From the NCBI GenBank assembly GCA_033557465.1, contig CM066035.1, positions 920,338,235 through 920,402,234 on the forward strand: a stretch of 64,000 bases of DNA, in the 5' to 3' direction. The DNA is from Ichthyophis bannanicus (lineage: Eukaryota > Chordata > Amphibia > Gymnophiona > Ichthyophiidae). Under the pieces are notes generated by a model, which did not search any database, was not told the origin of the DNA, and saw nothing but the letters and a program-made list of their open reading frames with translations. Both the position numbers and the translations under genes were made by a program. Below, one piece after another: positions 52,980-62,790 of this stretch (positions are counted from its first letter, which is position 1; the number at the start of each line of letters is the position of its first letter).

Positions 52980-53161
52980 CCGCGGAAAAGAAGAACTAGA
53001 ACTGGAGAGAGGCGGTTGGGAAAGGCAGGAAGGCAGCGCGCAGGCGTCTGGGATGCTCCCAAAAGCTTTCTTACTGGACGCTGGGGAGTGTTCCCGCGCA
53101 GGCTCCGTCGGTACCGATGATACCCATATGTGAAGACTCATTCCTGCTTGTTCCTGGAGAT
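52980..53161 (-). repeat. Inner family A right terminal repeat
   Basis: GCTTTCTTACTGGACGCTGG, GGAGTGTTCCCGCGCAGGCT, CGTCGGTACCGATGATACCC, ATATGTGAAGACTCATTCCT, ending TTGTTCCTGGAGAT. It is followed directly by outer gag sequence (CGGTACCGAAGCC). Confidence 0.9.
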
Positions 53162-53744
53162 CGGTACCGAAGCCGATACCGATACTCGAGGAACGGTCTG
53201 CAGCAACTCTAGCGGTACCGAAGTAGCTGAGAGTGCTAGACTACATTCATCGGTGAGGAGTGTTTCATCCATCACCATAGCCGATGCCAGGGTGTGGGTA
53301 CCGCTTGAAGCGGCCACAACCACCGAGCATGGCCCAGGTATGTTCATCGAGGTAAGAACCCCGGGAACAACCTGAAACCCCGTTAATACTTTGGAGCCCG
53401 AAGACTCCCGCCGGGGCTTTATTGTCAAAATGTCCTCGAGGGCAAGGCAAGAGGCTCTCGATGCTACCACTCGAGGACTGGCTAGTCTTTACAGACTTTT
53501 GTTTGGTTACCTGATCCTGTGAAAAAGAAGATATTCTAGCTGGTGACATCGAGTGCGATGTGAACTGGGTATCGAGTTGTGCTCGATCCTGAAGACTTCT
53601 TCTGTTTGAGCTCCAGCAGGAGAGACACTCCAGTGGGCAATGGTCAGGATCTAAACATTTTAGACACCAAGTATGAGTGTCTGAAAATATATCTGTACCG
53701 CCACACTTTGAGCATTTCTTAAGGATAGTGGCTGGCTTTTCCAT
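53162..53744 (-). pseudogene. Outer family A gag, N-terminal part
   Basis: ATG at 53744: MEKPATILKKCSKCGGTD, WCLKCLDPDHCPLECLSCWS. A Ser-rich stretch and a GGTACC-containing repeat region follow, up to the inner insertion at 53161. More diverged than the inner gag. Confidence 0.85.
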
Positions 53745-53999
53745 AATGGAAGGATAGAGGCCTAGTGACCTAGAAACCGTCAGGCACTAAACAGGAAAAA
53801 TTTCTAAAAAAAAAAAAAAAGAAGAAATTCTTTAGTAAAAAGAAAGAAAAGCACAAGCGGTACCGGTGGCATCGAGGGAAGGCAGACACGACCACAAAAA
53901 ACTAAGAATAAAAAGAAGAATTTTCTGCGGTGACAGGAATACATCCTGCCGGCTCCGCGGAAAACGGAAAACTGATGAGAGGTAAGTGAATGGGCGGGA

Positions 54000-54129
54000 A
54001 GGCAGCGCTCATGCGTGTGGGATGCTCCAAAAAGCTTTCTTTTTGGACACTGGGGAACGTTCCCGCGCAGGCTCCGTCGGTACCGATGTACCCATATGTG
54101 AAGACTCATTCCTGCTTGTTCCTGGAGAT
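54000..54129 (-). repeat. Outer family A right terminal repeat
   Basis: AAAAAGCTTTCTTTTTGGAC, GTTCCCGCGCAGGCTCCGTC, GGTACCGATGTACCCATATG, TGAAGACTCATTCCTGCTTG, ending TTCCTGGAGAT at 54129. Confidence 0.9.
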
Positions 54130-54350
54130 AAAGCAGAAGGCACTGCATTGTGCCAAAAGTCAAAATTTAATAAAAAAGCTGCACTAACAGAAAATTCTTG
54201 GAATCCATCAGGAGCTAAGAAGTCTACCATATGCCGAGAGAGAAAATACTGAAACTGACCCCTAGGGGTACAGAAATATATGCCAAGGAAGATGGTACAA
54301 AGCTTCTATGATTTTCTCTGTCTCACCATCTGCTGGCAGGGGGACACAAC

Positions 54351-54846
54351 CAATGTTCCCTCTAATTTTCTGTAGGCTGTGTGCGCATAAAATATCAGCT
54401 GTGCAGCTTTTGAAGGAAGGTTAAATTTTTGTGCGCCACATAACGACAATCGGAGTTATATACTTTAAAATTTGACTACACGTCAGAATAGAGTATGTAC
54501 ACCATGTTGATTTTAATCAAATTAAATGAAAATAGACGATTACTAAATGAAGTGGAAAATTTCTAGTAATTACAATCACAACTTTTAAATTTTTAAGACA
54601 TCTCTGTTGTTTTCTATCAGAATCAGAACCATAATTTTTGTGCGCTCTGTTGTGGGGTGCGCGCGCGCTCACTCGGCGAGGGGTGCGCGCGCGCTCACTC
54701 GGCGAGGGGTGCGCGCGCGCTCACTCGGCGAGGGGTGCGCGCGCGCTCACTCGGCGAGGGGTGCGCGCGCGCTCACTCGGCGAGGGGTGCGCGCGCGCTC
54801 ACTCGGCGAGGGGTGCGCGCGCGCACACAGCTTAGAGGGAACAGTG
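54351..54846. mobile_element. Non-autonomous hAT-like DNA transposon with expanded repeat
   Basis: The ends CAATGTTCCCTCTAA and TTAGAGGGAACAGTG match the copy at 9346-9691. It is flanked by an 8-bp duplication GACACAAC (54343-54350 and 54847-54854). Outside the repeat expansion the two copies align closely; this one has a 26-bp unit expanded at 54655-54825. No transposase is encoded. Confidence 0.92.
54655..54825. repeat. 26-bp CG-rich tandem repeat, six full units
   Basis: Unit GGGTGCGCGCGCGCTCACTC plus GGCGAG, six nearly identical copies and a partial seventh, inside the hAT element. Each unit has a (GC)5-type run. Open frames seen through it in three frames are a by-product of the repeat. 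Confidence 0.95.
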
Positions 54847-54890
54847 GACACAACCCTCTAGTCTGGACTGGTCTAGCAGGATGCTTTGAA

Positions 54891-55565
54891 ATGTACTATT
54901 GTGAATTAGGAACTGGTTGAAGGATAGAAAACAGAGTAAGGCTAAATGGCCAATTTTCTCAATGGAGAAAGGTGAATAGTGGCATACCCATGGATCTGTG
55001 CTGGGCCTGCTACTTTTTAATATATTTATAAATGACCTGGAAAAGGGAAGAACGAGTGAGGTGATCAAATTTGCAGATGACACAAAATTATTCAAAGTTG
55101 TTAAAACATAAGAAGATTGTGAAAAAATTTCAAAAGGACCTTGAAAAATTGGGAGGCTGGGCATCCATATGGCAGATGAAATTTAATGTGGACAAATGCA
55201 AAGTTATGCACTTAGGGAAGAACAATCCAAACTACAGTAACACACTGCAAAGTTCCACATTACATTACACTTAAGACTAATCAGAGAAAATATTTTTTCA
55301 CTCAATGCGTAATTAAACTCTGGAATTCCTTACTGGATGAGCTGTTAGTATATCTGGGTGCAAAACAAGTGTGGACGCGTTCTTGGAGGATTATTAAAGA
55401 GGACTGGGGAAATCCACTGCTTATTCCTGGACCAAGCAGCATGGAATGTGTATACCTTTGGGAACCCAACAAGTACTTGAAACCTGGAATGGCCACTGTT
55501 GCAAACAGGATACTGGGCTTGATGGACCCTTGGTCTGACCCAGAACTACATATCTTATGTTCTAT
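54891..55565 (+). mobile_element. CR1 LINE 3' part with internal deletion
   Basis: RT coding from NWLKDRKQ (frameshifted) through LLFNIFINDLEKGRTSEV, FADDTKLFKVV and MKFNVDKCKVMHLGKNNPN. About 500 bases are then missing near 55270 (between TTCCACATTACATTACACTT and AGACTAATCAGAG), and the tail runs to the 3' end TTGATGGACCCTTGGTCTGA. Confidence 0.85.
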
Positions 55566-55952
55566 GTCATCTCAAAATGTATACTTTGGAAGAAAGACGG
55601 AGAGAGGAGATATGACAGAGATCTTTAAATACCTCTGTGGCATAAATGCACTGGAGGAGGGCCTCTTAACAATTGAAAGAAAGCTCTGCAACAAGGGGGC
55701 ACAGGATAAAGGTGAGAGGTGATAGACTCAGAAATAATTTGCAGAAATATTTCTTTAAAGAAAGAGAGGTAGATGCATGGCATAATCTCCCAGTGAAGGT
55801 AATAGAGACAAAAACCGTATCAGAATTCAAAAAAGCATGGGACAAACACGGAGGATTTCTAAAGGAATAAAGGGACTGTAGAGTTAGTGATTGGTATGGA
55901 AGAGCAGACTGGATAGGTCGTATGGTCTTTATTTGCCGTCATGTTTCTATAC
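55566..55952 (+). mobile_element. CR1-type LINE 3' end, second subfamily
   Basis: GRQDKGERR-type coding of the C-terminal ORF2 tail (FKEREVDAWHNLPVKVIET, VSEFKKAWDKHGGFLKE at 55760-55870) is followed by the 3' end AGACTGGATAGGTCGTATGG, TCTTTATTTGCCGTCATG. This ending is the same type as 3640-3697. Confidence 0.8.
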
Positions 55953-56215
55953 AAGTCTCTAGTGAGACCTCATTTGGAGCACGGTCTACAATTCCAGAGC
56001 CCACACATTCTAAAGGAATTAAACAGGATGAAGTTGGTAGAGAGAGCGGCTACTAAAATGGTTAGTGGTCTTCATCATGAGGGATAGCCTTAAATATCTC
56101 AATAAATATACTTTGAAGGAAAAGCAGGAGAGCAGTCATACGGTAGAGATATTTCTTTACGGAAAGGATAGTGGATGTGTGAAACAACCTGTCTATGGAG
56201 GTGGTGGAGATGAGA
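55953..56215 (+). mobile_element. CR1-type LINE fragment
   Basis: AGTCTCTAGTGAGACCTCAT and TGGAGCACGGTCTACAATTC code for LVRPHLEHGLQFQ-like RT C-terminus. It is truncated at 56215 by an RTE fragment and probably continues at 56791-56925. Confidence 0.65.
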
Positions 56216-56790
56216 ACTGCTGTTGTTGTTGTTAAGTGCCATTGAGTCAGTCTCAACTCATGGCGACCCTATGGACAGTTGTCCTAAACTGTGTTCGGTC
56301 TTCAGTCAGGCAGCTCATTGTTGACAGACTGGTACCCGTAGCTGCTGTTATTGTTTCGATCCATCTCATTGCTGGCCTTCCTCTTTTGCGTTGTCCTTCT
56401 ACCCTGCCAAGCATGATGTCTTTCTCTTTCTCTAATGATCTCTCTCTTCGCATGATGTGTCCAAAGTATGAAAGTCAAAATCTTGTCATCTGAGCTTCTA
56501 AAGAAAGCTTAGGTTTGATCTCTTCTAGTACTAACTGGTTTGTTCTCCGGGCAGTCCATGGTATACACAGTATTCGCCACCAGCACCATAATTCAAAGGC
56601 ATCAATTTTCTTCCTTTCTATCTTTTTCACTGTCCAACTTTCGCATCCATATGAAGTTATTGAAAATTCCATGGCTCAAACTAGTCGAATCTTTGTATGG
56701 AGAGAGACATCTCTGCTCTTGAGAATCTTGTCTAGGTCCTTGATAGTCATTCTACCAAGAGCAATGCGAACTGTATCTAAATTCAAAAAA
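56216..56790 (-). mobile_element. RTE-type LINE 3' end
   Basis: The plus strand starts TGCTGTTGTTGTTGTTAAGT, GCCATTGAGTCAGTCTCAAC, TCATGGCGACCCTATGGACA, the antisense 3' end of RTE elements. The minus-strand frame (56475-56672) encodes YGCESWTVKKIERKKIDAFE, LWCWWRILCIPWTARRTN, the conserved C-terminus of RTE RT. It is 5'-truncated and inserted into a CR1 fragment. Confidence 0.88.
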
Positions 56791-57044
56791 GTATAGCAGT
56801 AATATAGATCTCTGAGATAAAATAAGGGACTGTAGAACTTAGTAGTCTTATGGGTGGATATACTGTATTGAATAGGCTGTGGTCTTATCTGCCATCATTT
56901 CTATGTTATGCCAAACGGACAGGATTGGCAGGGGCATCTGTAGAGGTTTTATGAAAAGCTGATTGCGGTTGCATAGTGGTTAGAGGTAAATAGATTGAAG
57001 ACATTATGGTTAGGGAAAGTTATTCAGATGTTGCCTTTAAAAGT
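56791..57044 (+). mobile_element. CR1-type 3' end, then spacer
   Basis: AAATAAGGGACTGTAGAACT and GTCTTATCTGCCATCATTTC (to about 56915) form a CR1-type 3' end, probably the end of the copy interrupted by the RTE. The rest to 57044 is unassigned. Confidence 0.6.
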
Positions 57045-57310
57045 CACTCAGGGTCTAGTATCAGCAAAGTACTTTTAGTTTAAATTTAAAACAAAGAAGA
57101 GAGCTTTCAGGTTAAATTTGGATCCCAACAGAGAGCTTGTAGTTTAAATTTAATAGCCACTCAGGGCCTAGCATCAGCAAAGTACTTTTAGTTTAAATTT
57201 AAAACACAGAAGAGAGCTTTCTGGTTAAATTTAGAACCCAGCAGAGAGTTTGTAGTTTAAATTTCATAATAAGTTAGAGCCTAGCAGCAGCAAAGAGCTA
57301 TAATTTAAAT
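57045..57310. repeat. 113-bp tandem repeat (2.3 units)
   Basis: Units start CACTCAGGGTCTAGTATCAG (57045) and CACTCAGGGCCTAGCATCAG (57158), with a partial unit from about 57271. Each has two AGTTTAAATTTA motifs. It lies upstream of a nearly full-length CR1 and could belong to its 5' untranslated region. Confidence 0.85.
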
Positions 57311-57575
57311 CAAATCAGAATATAGCTTACCTCAGCAGCACAGGACAGGGTACTGTGTAGCAGCCCTCTTTTAATAAGTGTTGTTTCCCTCCCTCCCTCC
57401 CCCCCAACACCCACCCACCCACGGGATAATCGTAGCTTTATAGGTACTTACACATCTTAAAAGACAGGAGGTGCTCTCAGGTGACGCTCGTTACCCAAAT
57501 CACTCATACACTAAGGACCTGAGATTAATTAAGCTTCAGGTGAACAAGGTATATTAAACATATTAGGTACAGTTT
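57311..57575. other. Spacer with C-rich tract
   Basis: It contains a polypyrimidine stretch CCCTCCCTCCCTCCCCCCC at 57391-57410 and CACCCACCCACCC. No coding motif. It may be CR1 leader or flanking DNA. Confidence 0.45.
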
Positions 57576-57930
57576 TATTATTTATTTATTTATTTATTGA
57601 ACGGTTTTATATACCGCCTTTCAGAAAAATCAAAGCGGTTTACATAGAACAAAACTTGAACATTACATTGAAACTTATTCAAACAATTGAAATTACAGTG
57701 AACATTAAATTGTATATAATAAAAATGTTAATTTGAGGGTTACAATGCTGAATAAATGCTGATTAGGTATATAGATAGTTTAAACATATATACAGATTTA
57801 AATATTTACAAATTTCAAAAATCTTATCTTATCTGAGCAAGGAAAAATGTATTGTAGTTCACTAGAATTATTAGTGTAAAGAGTAAATGTGATAATGTGG
57901 AGAATTGGGTATTGTAAGATAGAGTAAGAA
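57576..57930 (-). repeat. L2-type tail / 3' UTR, inverted
   Basis: The plus strand begins TTATTTATTTATTTATTGAA, CGGTTTTATATACCGCCTTT, CAGAAAAATCAAAGCGGTTT. On the minus strand this is AAACCGCTTTGATTTTTCTG, AAAGGCGGTATATAAAA. A/T-rich sequence follows to about 57930 with no coding part. Confidence 0.7.
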
Positions 57931-58076
57931 AAAGGAAAAAGTAAGTTGTGAATTAATGAATATGAGTATACATGAGTTTAGGTGGGAAATATATAGTGTT
58001 GATATTAGTATAAATATCCATAGCAACCCTTAGTATGTAAAGAACTTAAAGATCTAAACACAAACTTAAAACTAGG

Positions 58077-59216
58077 ATGCGGACAGCAGTCCAGCAGCGA
58101 GATGCGGGCTTTCCAATCTTTTGCATTGAGTGTCACATGTATGATTTTCTCCCAGTTGGTGAGAGGTCTTACGTGTGCACTAGGTGCAAGGAGCTCTTTG
58201 CTCTCAGGGAACGAGTTCGTTCTCTAGAGGCTAGAGTAGCAGACTTGGAAAACATAAGAAAGACAGAGAGGTACATAAACGAGACCTACAGGAATATAGT
58301 CCTGAAGTCCCACCTCCAGTCTGGCAGCATCCCTGTTGCCATGGAGGAGAGAGGTCACGTGACAGGACAGCATCACCCTGGTGTGGCAGGAAGTGATCCT
58401 AAAACTAGGACCTGTCCTCCAGGTGATGTAAAACCCTCTCGCACCGAGGAAGTTTCTCCAGGGCCATGTGCCCATGAGGGAAGGGTTAGGACAGCCGTTA
58501 TAGTTGGTGATTCAATCAATAGGTATGTAGATAGCTGGGTGGCTGGTGGACATGAGGATCGCCTGGTAACATGCCTGCCTGGTGCGAAGGTAGCGGACCT
58601 CACGTGCCACCTAGATAAGGTCTTAGATAGTGCTGGGGAGGAGTCTGCTGTCTTGGTACATGTCGGTACCAATGACATAGGAAAATGTCGGTACCAATGA
58701 CAATAAGAAAATTCATAGCTATAATGTACATAGTTGTAGATACTGTAAATAGATCCCCCAGTTTGAAATCCAAGTTGTATCTCCCGTTCTCTGTAAGTGC
58801 ATAACAGACATCCTGAGATGCATAGATGTTACCTGCAAACCGCACTGATTTTAAAGAACACGGTATATAAAAGCAATAAATAAAATAAAAAATAAATAAA
58901 TAAATGTGGTAGGGAGGTTCTGGAGGCTCCATTTAGGCTTTTAGGTAGGAAGTTGAAATCCAAAACTTCCAGGGTAGCGTTCTCCGAAATGCTTTCCGTT
59001 CAATGCGTAGGACCCAAAAGGCAGGCAGAGCTCCGGAGTCTCAATGCATGGATGAGACAATGGTGCAAAGATGAGGGTTTTGGATTTGTTAGGAACTGGG
59101 GAACATTCTTGGGAAACGAGGGGCTCTTCTGAAGGGATGGGCTTCACCTTAACCGGGATGGAACCAGGCTGCTGGCATTAACCTTTAAAAAGGAGATAGA
59201 GCAGCTTTTAAACTAG
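58077..59216 (+). pseudogene. CR1 ORF1 (zinc-finger-like head and esterase-like domain), interrupted
   Basis: ATG at 58077. The Cys/His head FCIECHMYDFL ... YVCTRCKELF is followed by a coiled-coil-like LRERVRSLEARVADLE. The SGNH-esterase block starts with AVIVGDSINRYVDSW and contains VLVHVGTNDIGK. A tail insertion (58689-58901) follows directly. The frame resumes with VLEAPFRLLGRKLKS, and after a TGA near 59130 with RDGLHLNRDGTRLLA, the catalytic Asp-His block of the esterase fold, ending at TAG 59214-59216. Family knowledge: CR1 ORF1 proteins often carry such an esterase domain. Confidence 0.88.
58689..58901 (+). repeat. L2-type 3' tail insertion in CR1 ORF1
   Basis: Flanked by AAATGT (58683-58688 and 58902-58907). 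The tail has CAAACCGCACTGATTTTAAA, GAACACGGTATATAAAAGCA and an AAATAAATAAATAAAT run. Its first bases (CGGTACCAATGACA) repeat the CR1 sequence just upstream (58664-58677), a short filler duplication. Confidence 0.75.
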
Positions 59217-59251
59217 ATAATAGGGGAAAGCCGATAGTTGCACAAGAGCGC

Positions 59252-62120
59252 ATGGTTCGGAAAAATGTATCCTTGAAAGATACTACCAAAAGCAGAGAGG
59301 TTCCAAAAAAGAGTAAAGTGGCCCAAATGCCCTCGAGTATGGAGCAGACAGAGCTTAAAGATCCCAATTTACCCATGTCTACCAATAGCCAAATTAATAT
59401 GAATAAAATACAGTCTCTAAAATGCTTGTATGCAAATGCTCTAAGTCTAAAAAATAAGATGGGAGAGTTAGAATATATAGCACTAAATGAGGGGTTAGAT
59501 ATGATTGGAATATCAGAGACATGGAAGGAGGACAACCAGTGGGACACTGTGATACCTGGGTACAAACTATATCGTAATGATAGAGCTGATCAAATTGGTG
59601 GAAGGGCTGTGCTCTATCTTAGAGAGGGCATTGAGTCAGAAACAATTCAAGTTTTGCAGGAAACAAAATTTTCTGTAGAACCTCTATGAATTGAAATTCC
59701 ATGTAAAAAGGGGACGGCGATGGCAGTGGGGGTGTACTATCGACCACCCGGCCAGAATGAACAAATGGATGATGAAATGCTCAAAGAAATCAAGGAAGCT
59801 AACAAAGGTTACAGCGCAGTAATAATAATGGGTGATTTCAATTACCCTGGTATTGACTGGGTCAGTGTCACGGCAGGACATGCTAGGGAGATAAAGTTCC
59901 TAGATGAAAAAAATGACTGCTTCTTGGAGCAGCTGGTTCATGAACTGACCAGAGGGGAAGCCATATTAGACCTAATCCTTAGTGGAACACCAGATCTAGT
60001 GCAAGAGATAAGGGTGTTGGGGCCACTTGGCAATAGTGATCATAGCATGATCGCATTTGATTTAATTAGTGGAGGAGGGATAGTAAGGAAATCCACAGTA
60101 TTACCTTTTAACTTTTGAAAGGGAGACTATGATAAAATGAGGAAAACAGTTAAGAAAAAACTAAAAGGAGCAGTTGCAAAGGTTAAAGACTTACATCAAG
60201 CTTGGGTGCCCAGACCAGCTGTATTCCACGCTTTAAGAAAAGTGGAAGGAAGTCCAAAAAACTGCCAGCATGGTTTGAAGGTGAGGTCAGAGAAGCTGTT
60301 GTTGCCAAAAAAGCATCTTTCAGGAAATGGAAAAAAGAGTCAAATGACGAAAACTGGAAACAGCACAAGCACTGGCAAGTCAAATGCAAGGCATTGATAA
60401 GGCAGGCAAAGGGAGAATTTGAGAAGAAGCTTGCTGCAGAAGCAAAAACACAAAATAAAGACTTTTTCCAAGTACATTCGTAGCAAAAAATCTGTGAGAG
60501 AGACAGTTGGTCCATTAGATGATAGAGGGGCTAAAGGGGCACTAAGAGGCGACAAGGCGATAGCGGAGAGACTGAATGAATTCTTTGCTTCGGTCTTTAC
60601 TGAAGAAGATGTAAGGATGTTAACCATGACTGAAGTGGTATTTAAAGGTGCGGAAGAATTGAAGGAAATATCGATACATCGGGAAGATGTATTACATCTA
60701 TTAGATAAACTGAAGAGTAGCAAATCACCTGGGCCGGATGGTATACATCCAAGGGTGTTGAAAGAACTGAAATATGAGATTGCAGACCTGCTATTAGTAA
60801 TCTGTGAACTATCATTAAAATCATCTCTAATACCTGAAGATTGGAGGATCGCCAATGTAACACCAATTTTTAAAAAGGGTTCCAGGGGTGATCCAGGAAA
60901 CTACAGACCAGTGAGCCTGACGTCAGTACCGGGAAAAATGGTAGAAACCATCATAAAGAATAAAATTATTCAGCATGTAGATAGTCATGGTCTAATGGGA
61001 GACAGCCAACATGGCTTTAGACAAGGAAGATCTTGTCTTACTAATCTGTTATGTTTTATTTGAAGGTGTGAATAAACAGGTGGACAAAGGTGAGTCGGTT
61101 GATATAGTGTATCTGGACTTTCAGAAAGCCTTTGACAAGGTCCCTCATCAGAGACTTTTGGCAAAACTAAAGAGTCATGGGATAAGAGGCAGTGTACTAC
61201 TGTGGATCAGAAACTGGTTAAAAGACAGAAAGCAGAGTGTAGGGCTAAATGGACAATTTTCCCAATGGAGAAAGGTGAATAGTGGTGTACCCCAGGGATC
61301 TGTGCTGGGTCCGCTGCTTTTTGACATATTCATAAATGATGTGGAAAGTGGAATAACGAGCGAGGTTATCAAATTTGCAGATGACACAAAACTATTTAAA
61401 GTTGTTAAAACCCAAGAGGATTGTGGAAAATTGCAAGAGGATCTTGATAAACTGAAAGACTGGGCATCAAAATGGCAAATGAAATTTAATGTGGACAAGT
61501 GCAAAGTTATGCACCTAGGGAAGAACAACCCAAACTATGGTTACACGATGCAAGGTTCCACATTAGGAACCAACACCCAGGAAAATGATTTAGGCGTCAT
61601 TGTGGATAACATGTTAAAACCCTCAGCCCAGTGTGCAGCTGCGGCCAAGAGAGCAAATATGAATATCATAAGGAAAGGAATGGAAAATTAAACAAAAGAT
61701 ATTATAATGCCTCTATAACGTTCCATGGTGAGACCACAACTTGAATATTGTGTGCAATTCTGGTCACCGTATCTTAAAAAGGATATAGCGTTATTAGAAA
61801 AGGTTCAGAGAAGAGCCACCAAAATGGTAAAGGGGATGGAAGGATACTCCTATGAAGAAAGGCTAAAAAGGTTAGGGCTCTTTAACCTGGAAAAGAGACG
61901 GCTGAGGAGAGATATGATAGAAGTCTATAAATTAATGAACGGAGTGGAACGGGTAAACGTAGATCGATTGTTTACATTATCAGAATATAGAAAGACTAGG
62001 GGACATGCAATGAAGCTACAGGGTAAACTATTTAAGACTAATAAAAGAAAATATTTTTTTCACTCAACGTGTAATCAAACTCTGGAATTTGTTACCGGAG
62101 GATGTAGTAAAGGCTGTTAG
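59252..62120 (+). pseudogene. CR1 ORF2 (endonuclease-RT), broken
   Basis: Endonuclease: SLKCLYANALSLKNKMGELE, DMIGISETWKEDN, and after a TGA near 59687, AVGVYYRPPGQNEQMDDEML, AVIIMGDFNYPGIDW and LLGNSDHSMIAFDL-type block (60010-60070). A second TGA lies at 60116. RT: SPGPDGIHPRVLKEL, NYRPVSLTSVPGKMVE, QHGFRQGRSCLTNLLCF, then after a shift VYLDFQKAFDKVPHQRL, SGVPQGSVLGPLLFDIFIND and the catalytic FADDTKLFKVV. The tail has LEYCVQFWSPYLKKDIALLE, MIEVYKLMNGVERVNVDRLF. Frameshifts are near 60190, 60410, 61050 and 61690. Confidence 0.92.
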
Positions 62121-62358
62121 TGTAGCTGGGTTTAAAAAAGGTTTGGACAAGCTCCTGGAGGAAAGGTCCATAAACCATTATTAAGAAGGGACCCAGGATA
62201 TCAATGCTTGACCCAGTACAAGCATTGTGGAACCTGTGTCTTTTGGGGAAACTGCTAGGTACGTATGACCTAGATTGGCCACTGTTGGAAACAGGATACT
62301 GGGCTTGATGGACCTTGGTCTGACCCAGTATGGCATATTTTATATTCTTATGTTCTTA

Positions 62359-62565
62359 GATAAGTATTGCAGATATGCAGACAGCTTTTAAGGCAAGTGG
62401 CTCGAAATCTGGAGATGTGGTTGGATACTGGGCTGACCTTTGGTTGAATATTGTTAAGTTTGGGCAGGGGGTGTATTACCAATTGTGGGTGATTAAGCAG
62501 CTTTAGCCATTTTTAAGTATTGTGAAACTGTGTTAGGTAGGGCAGGCCTTAGCTTTAACCAAGCT
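62359..62565. other. Spacer, nothing recognised
   Basis: About 200 bases after the CR1 3' end. The word AGCAGCTTTAGCCA and short T runs are present, but no recognised repeat or coding sequence. Confidence 0.4.
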
Positions 62566-62790
62566 GGCTTATTTATTTTTTATTTAAGCTTATTTCTATA
62601 CCACCTTTCTACAATTCAAAGTGGTTTACATACAAATTTGTGACAGCATGCCTGGACGATATACTGTTTATATGGAACAGGAACAGTACAAAACTGTATT
62701 ACATATAACAAACAGTAGAAATAGTATTGCAAAAGCATAACTACTTAACATTTAACTATTTATAGCTAGGTTTTTGACTATTTACAGTTA
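62566..62790 (-). repeat. L2-type tail, inverted
   Basis: The plus strand reads GCTTATTTATTTTTTATTTA, TTTCTATACCACCTTTCTAC, AATTCAAAGTGGTTTACATA. On the minus strand this is AAACCACTTTGAATTGTAGA, AAGGTGGTATAGAAAT, with a hairpin stem CCACTTT/AAAGGTGG. Confidence 0.75.

Larger units (their letters stand above)
45090..53161 (-). mobile_element. DIRS family A, inner copy of a nested pair
   Basis: Left terminus AGCACAGTTACTTACC at 45090, ICR at 45632-45728, YR, RNase H, RT (split by an L2), gag, and right terminus TTCCTGGAGAT at 53161. It interrupts the gag of the outer copy between GTCGATAC and CGGTACCG, with no clear target duplication. It is about 5.65 kb without the L2 (48534-50700) and the tail insert (45341-45596). 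It is closer in sequence to the copy at 15916-21568 than the outer element is. Confidence 0.92.
40885..54129 (-). mobile_element. DIRS family A, outer copy of a nested pair
   Basis: Left terminus AGCACAGTTACTTACC at 40885, left repeat with CGTCGGTACCGACG, ICR at 41155-41250, a decayed pol region, gag (44036-45089 and 53162-53744), and a right terminus TTCCTGGAGAT ending at 54129. A second complete family A element (45090-53161) sits inside its gag. Without that insert the copy is about 5.2 kb. Ends and ICR are well kept, while YR, RNase H and RT are barely recognisable. Confidence 0.88.
54130..54890 (-). mobile_element. Fragment resembling a family C DIRS terminus, with hAT inside
   Basis: Around the hAT insertion the sequence reads CACCATCTGCTGG, GGGGACACAACCCTCTAGTC, TGGACTGGTCTAGCAGGATG, close to the family C right terminus at 32130-32305. 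The part at 54130-54310 is unassigned. Confidence 0.5.
57931..62358 (+). mobile_element. CR1 LINE, nearly full length
   Basis: Plus-strand element with ORF1 (58077-59216), ORF2 (59252-62120) and a complete 3' end (AGGATACTGGGCTTGATGGA, CCTTGGTCTGACCCAGTATG, then ATTCTTATGTTCTTAG). The 5' limit is uncertain. A short L2-type tail is inserted in ORF1. ORF2 has two TGA stops and several frameshifts. It is the same subfamily as the copy at 35626-37030. Confidence 0.9.

Noticed and set aside
54655..54825. CRISPR-like array
   Set aside because: Units are directly adjacent with no unique spacers and lie inside a hAT element of a vertebrate genome.
54607..54920. Three overlapping 65-87-codon Ala/Arg-rich frames
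   Set aside because: They are produced by the 26-bp tandem repeat, whose length makes every frame read the same words in turn.
58659..58702. GTCGGTACC words in CR1 as a link to the DIRS GGTACC motif
   Set aside because: In the CR1 the word simply codes for the conserved esterase residues VGTND; the resemblance is likely chance.
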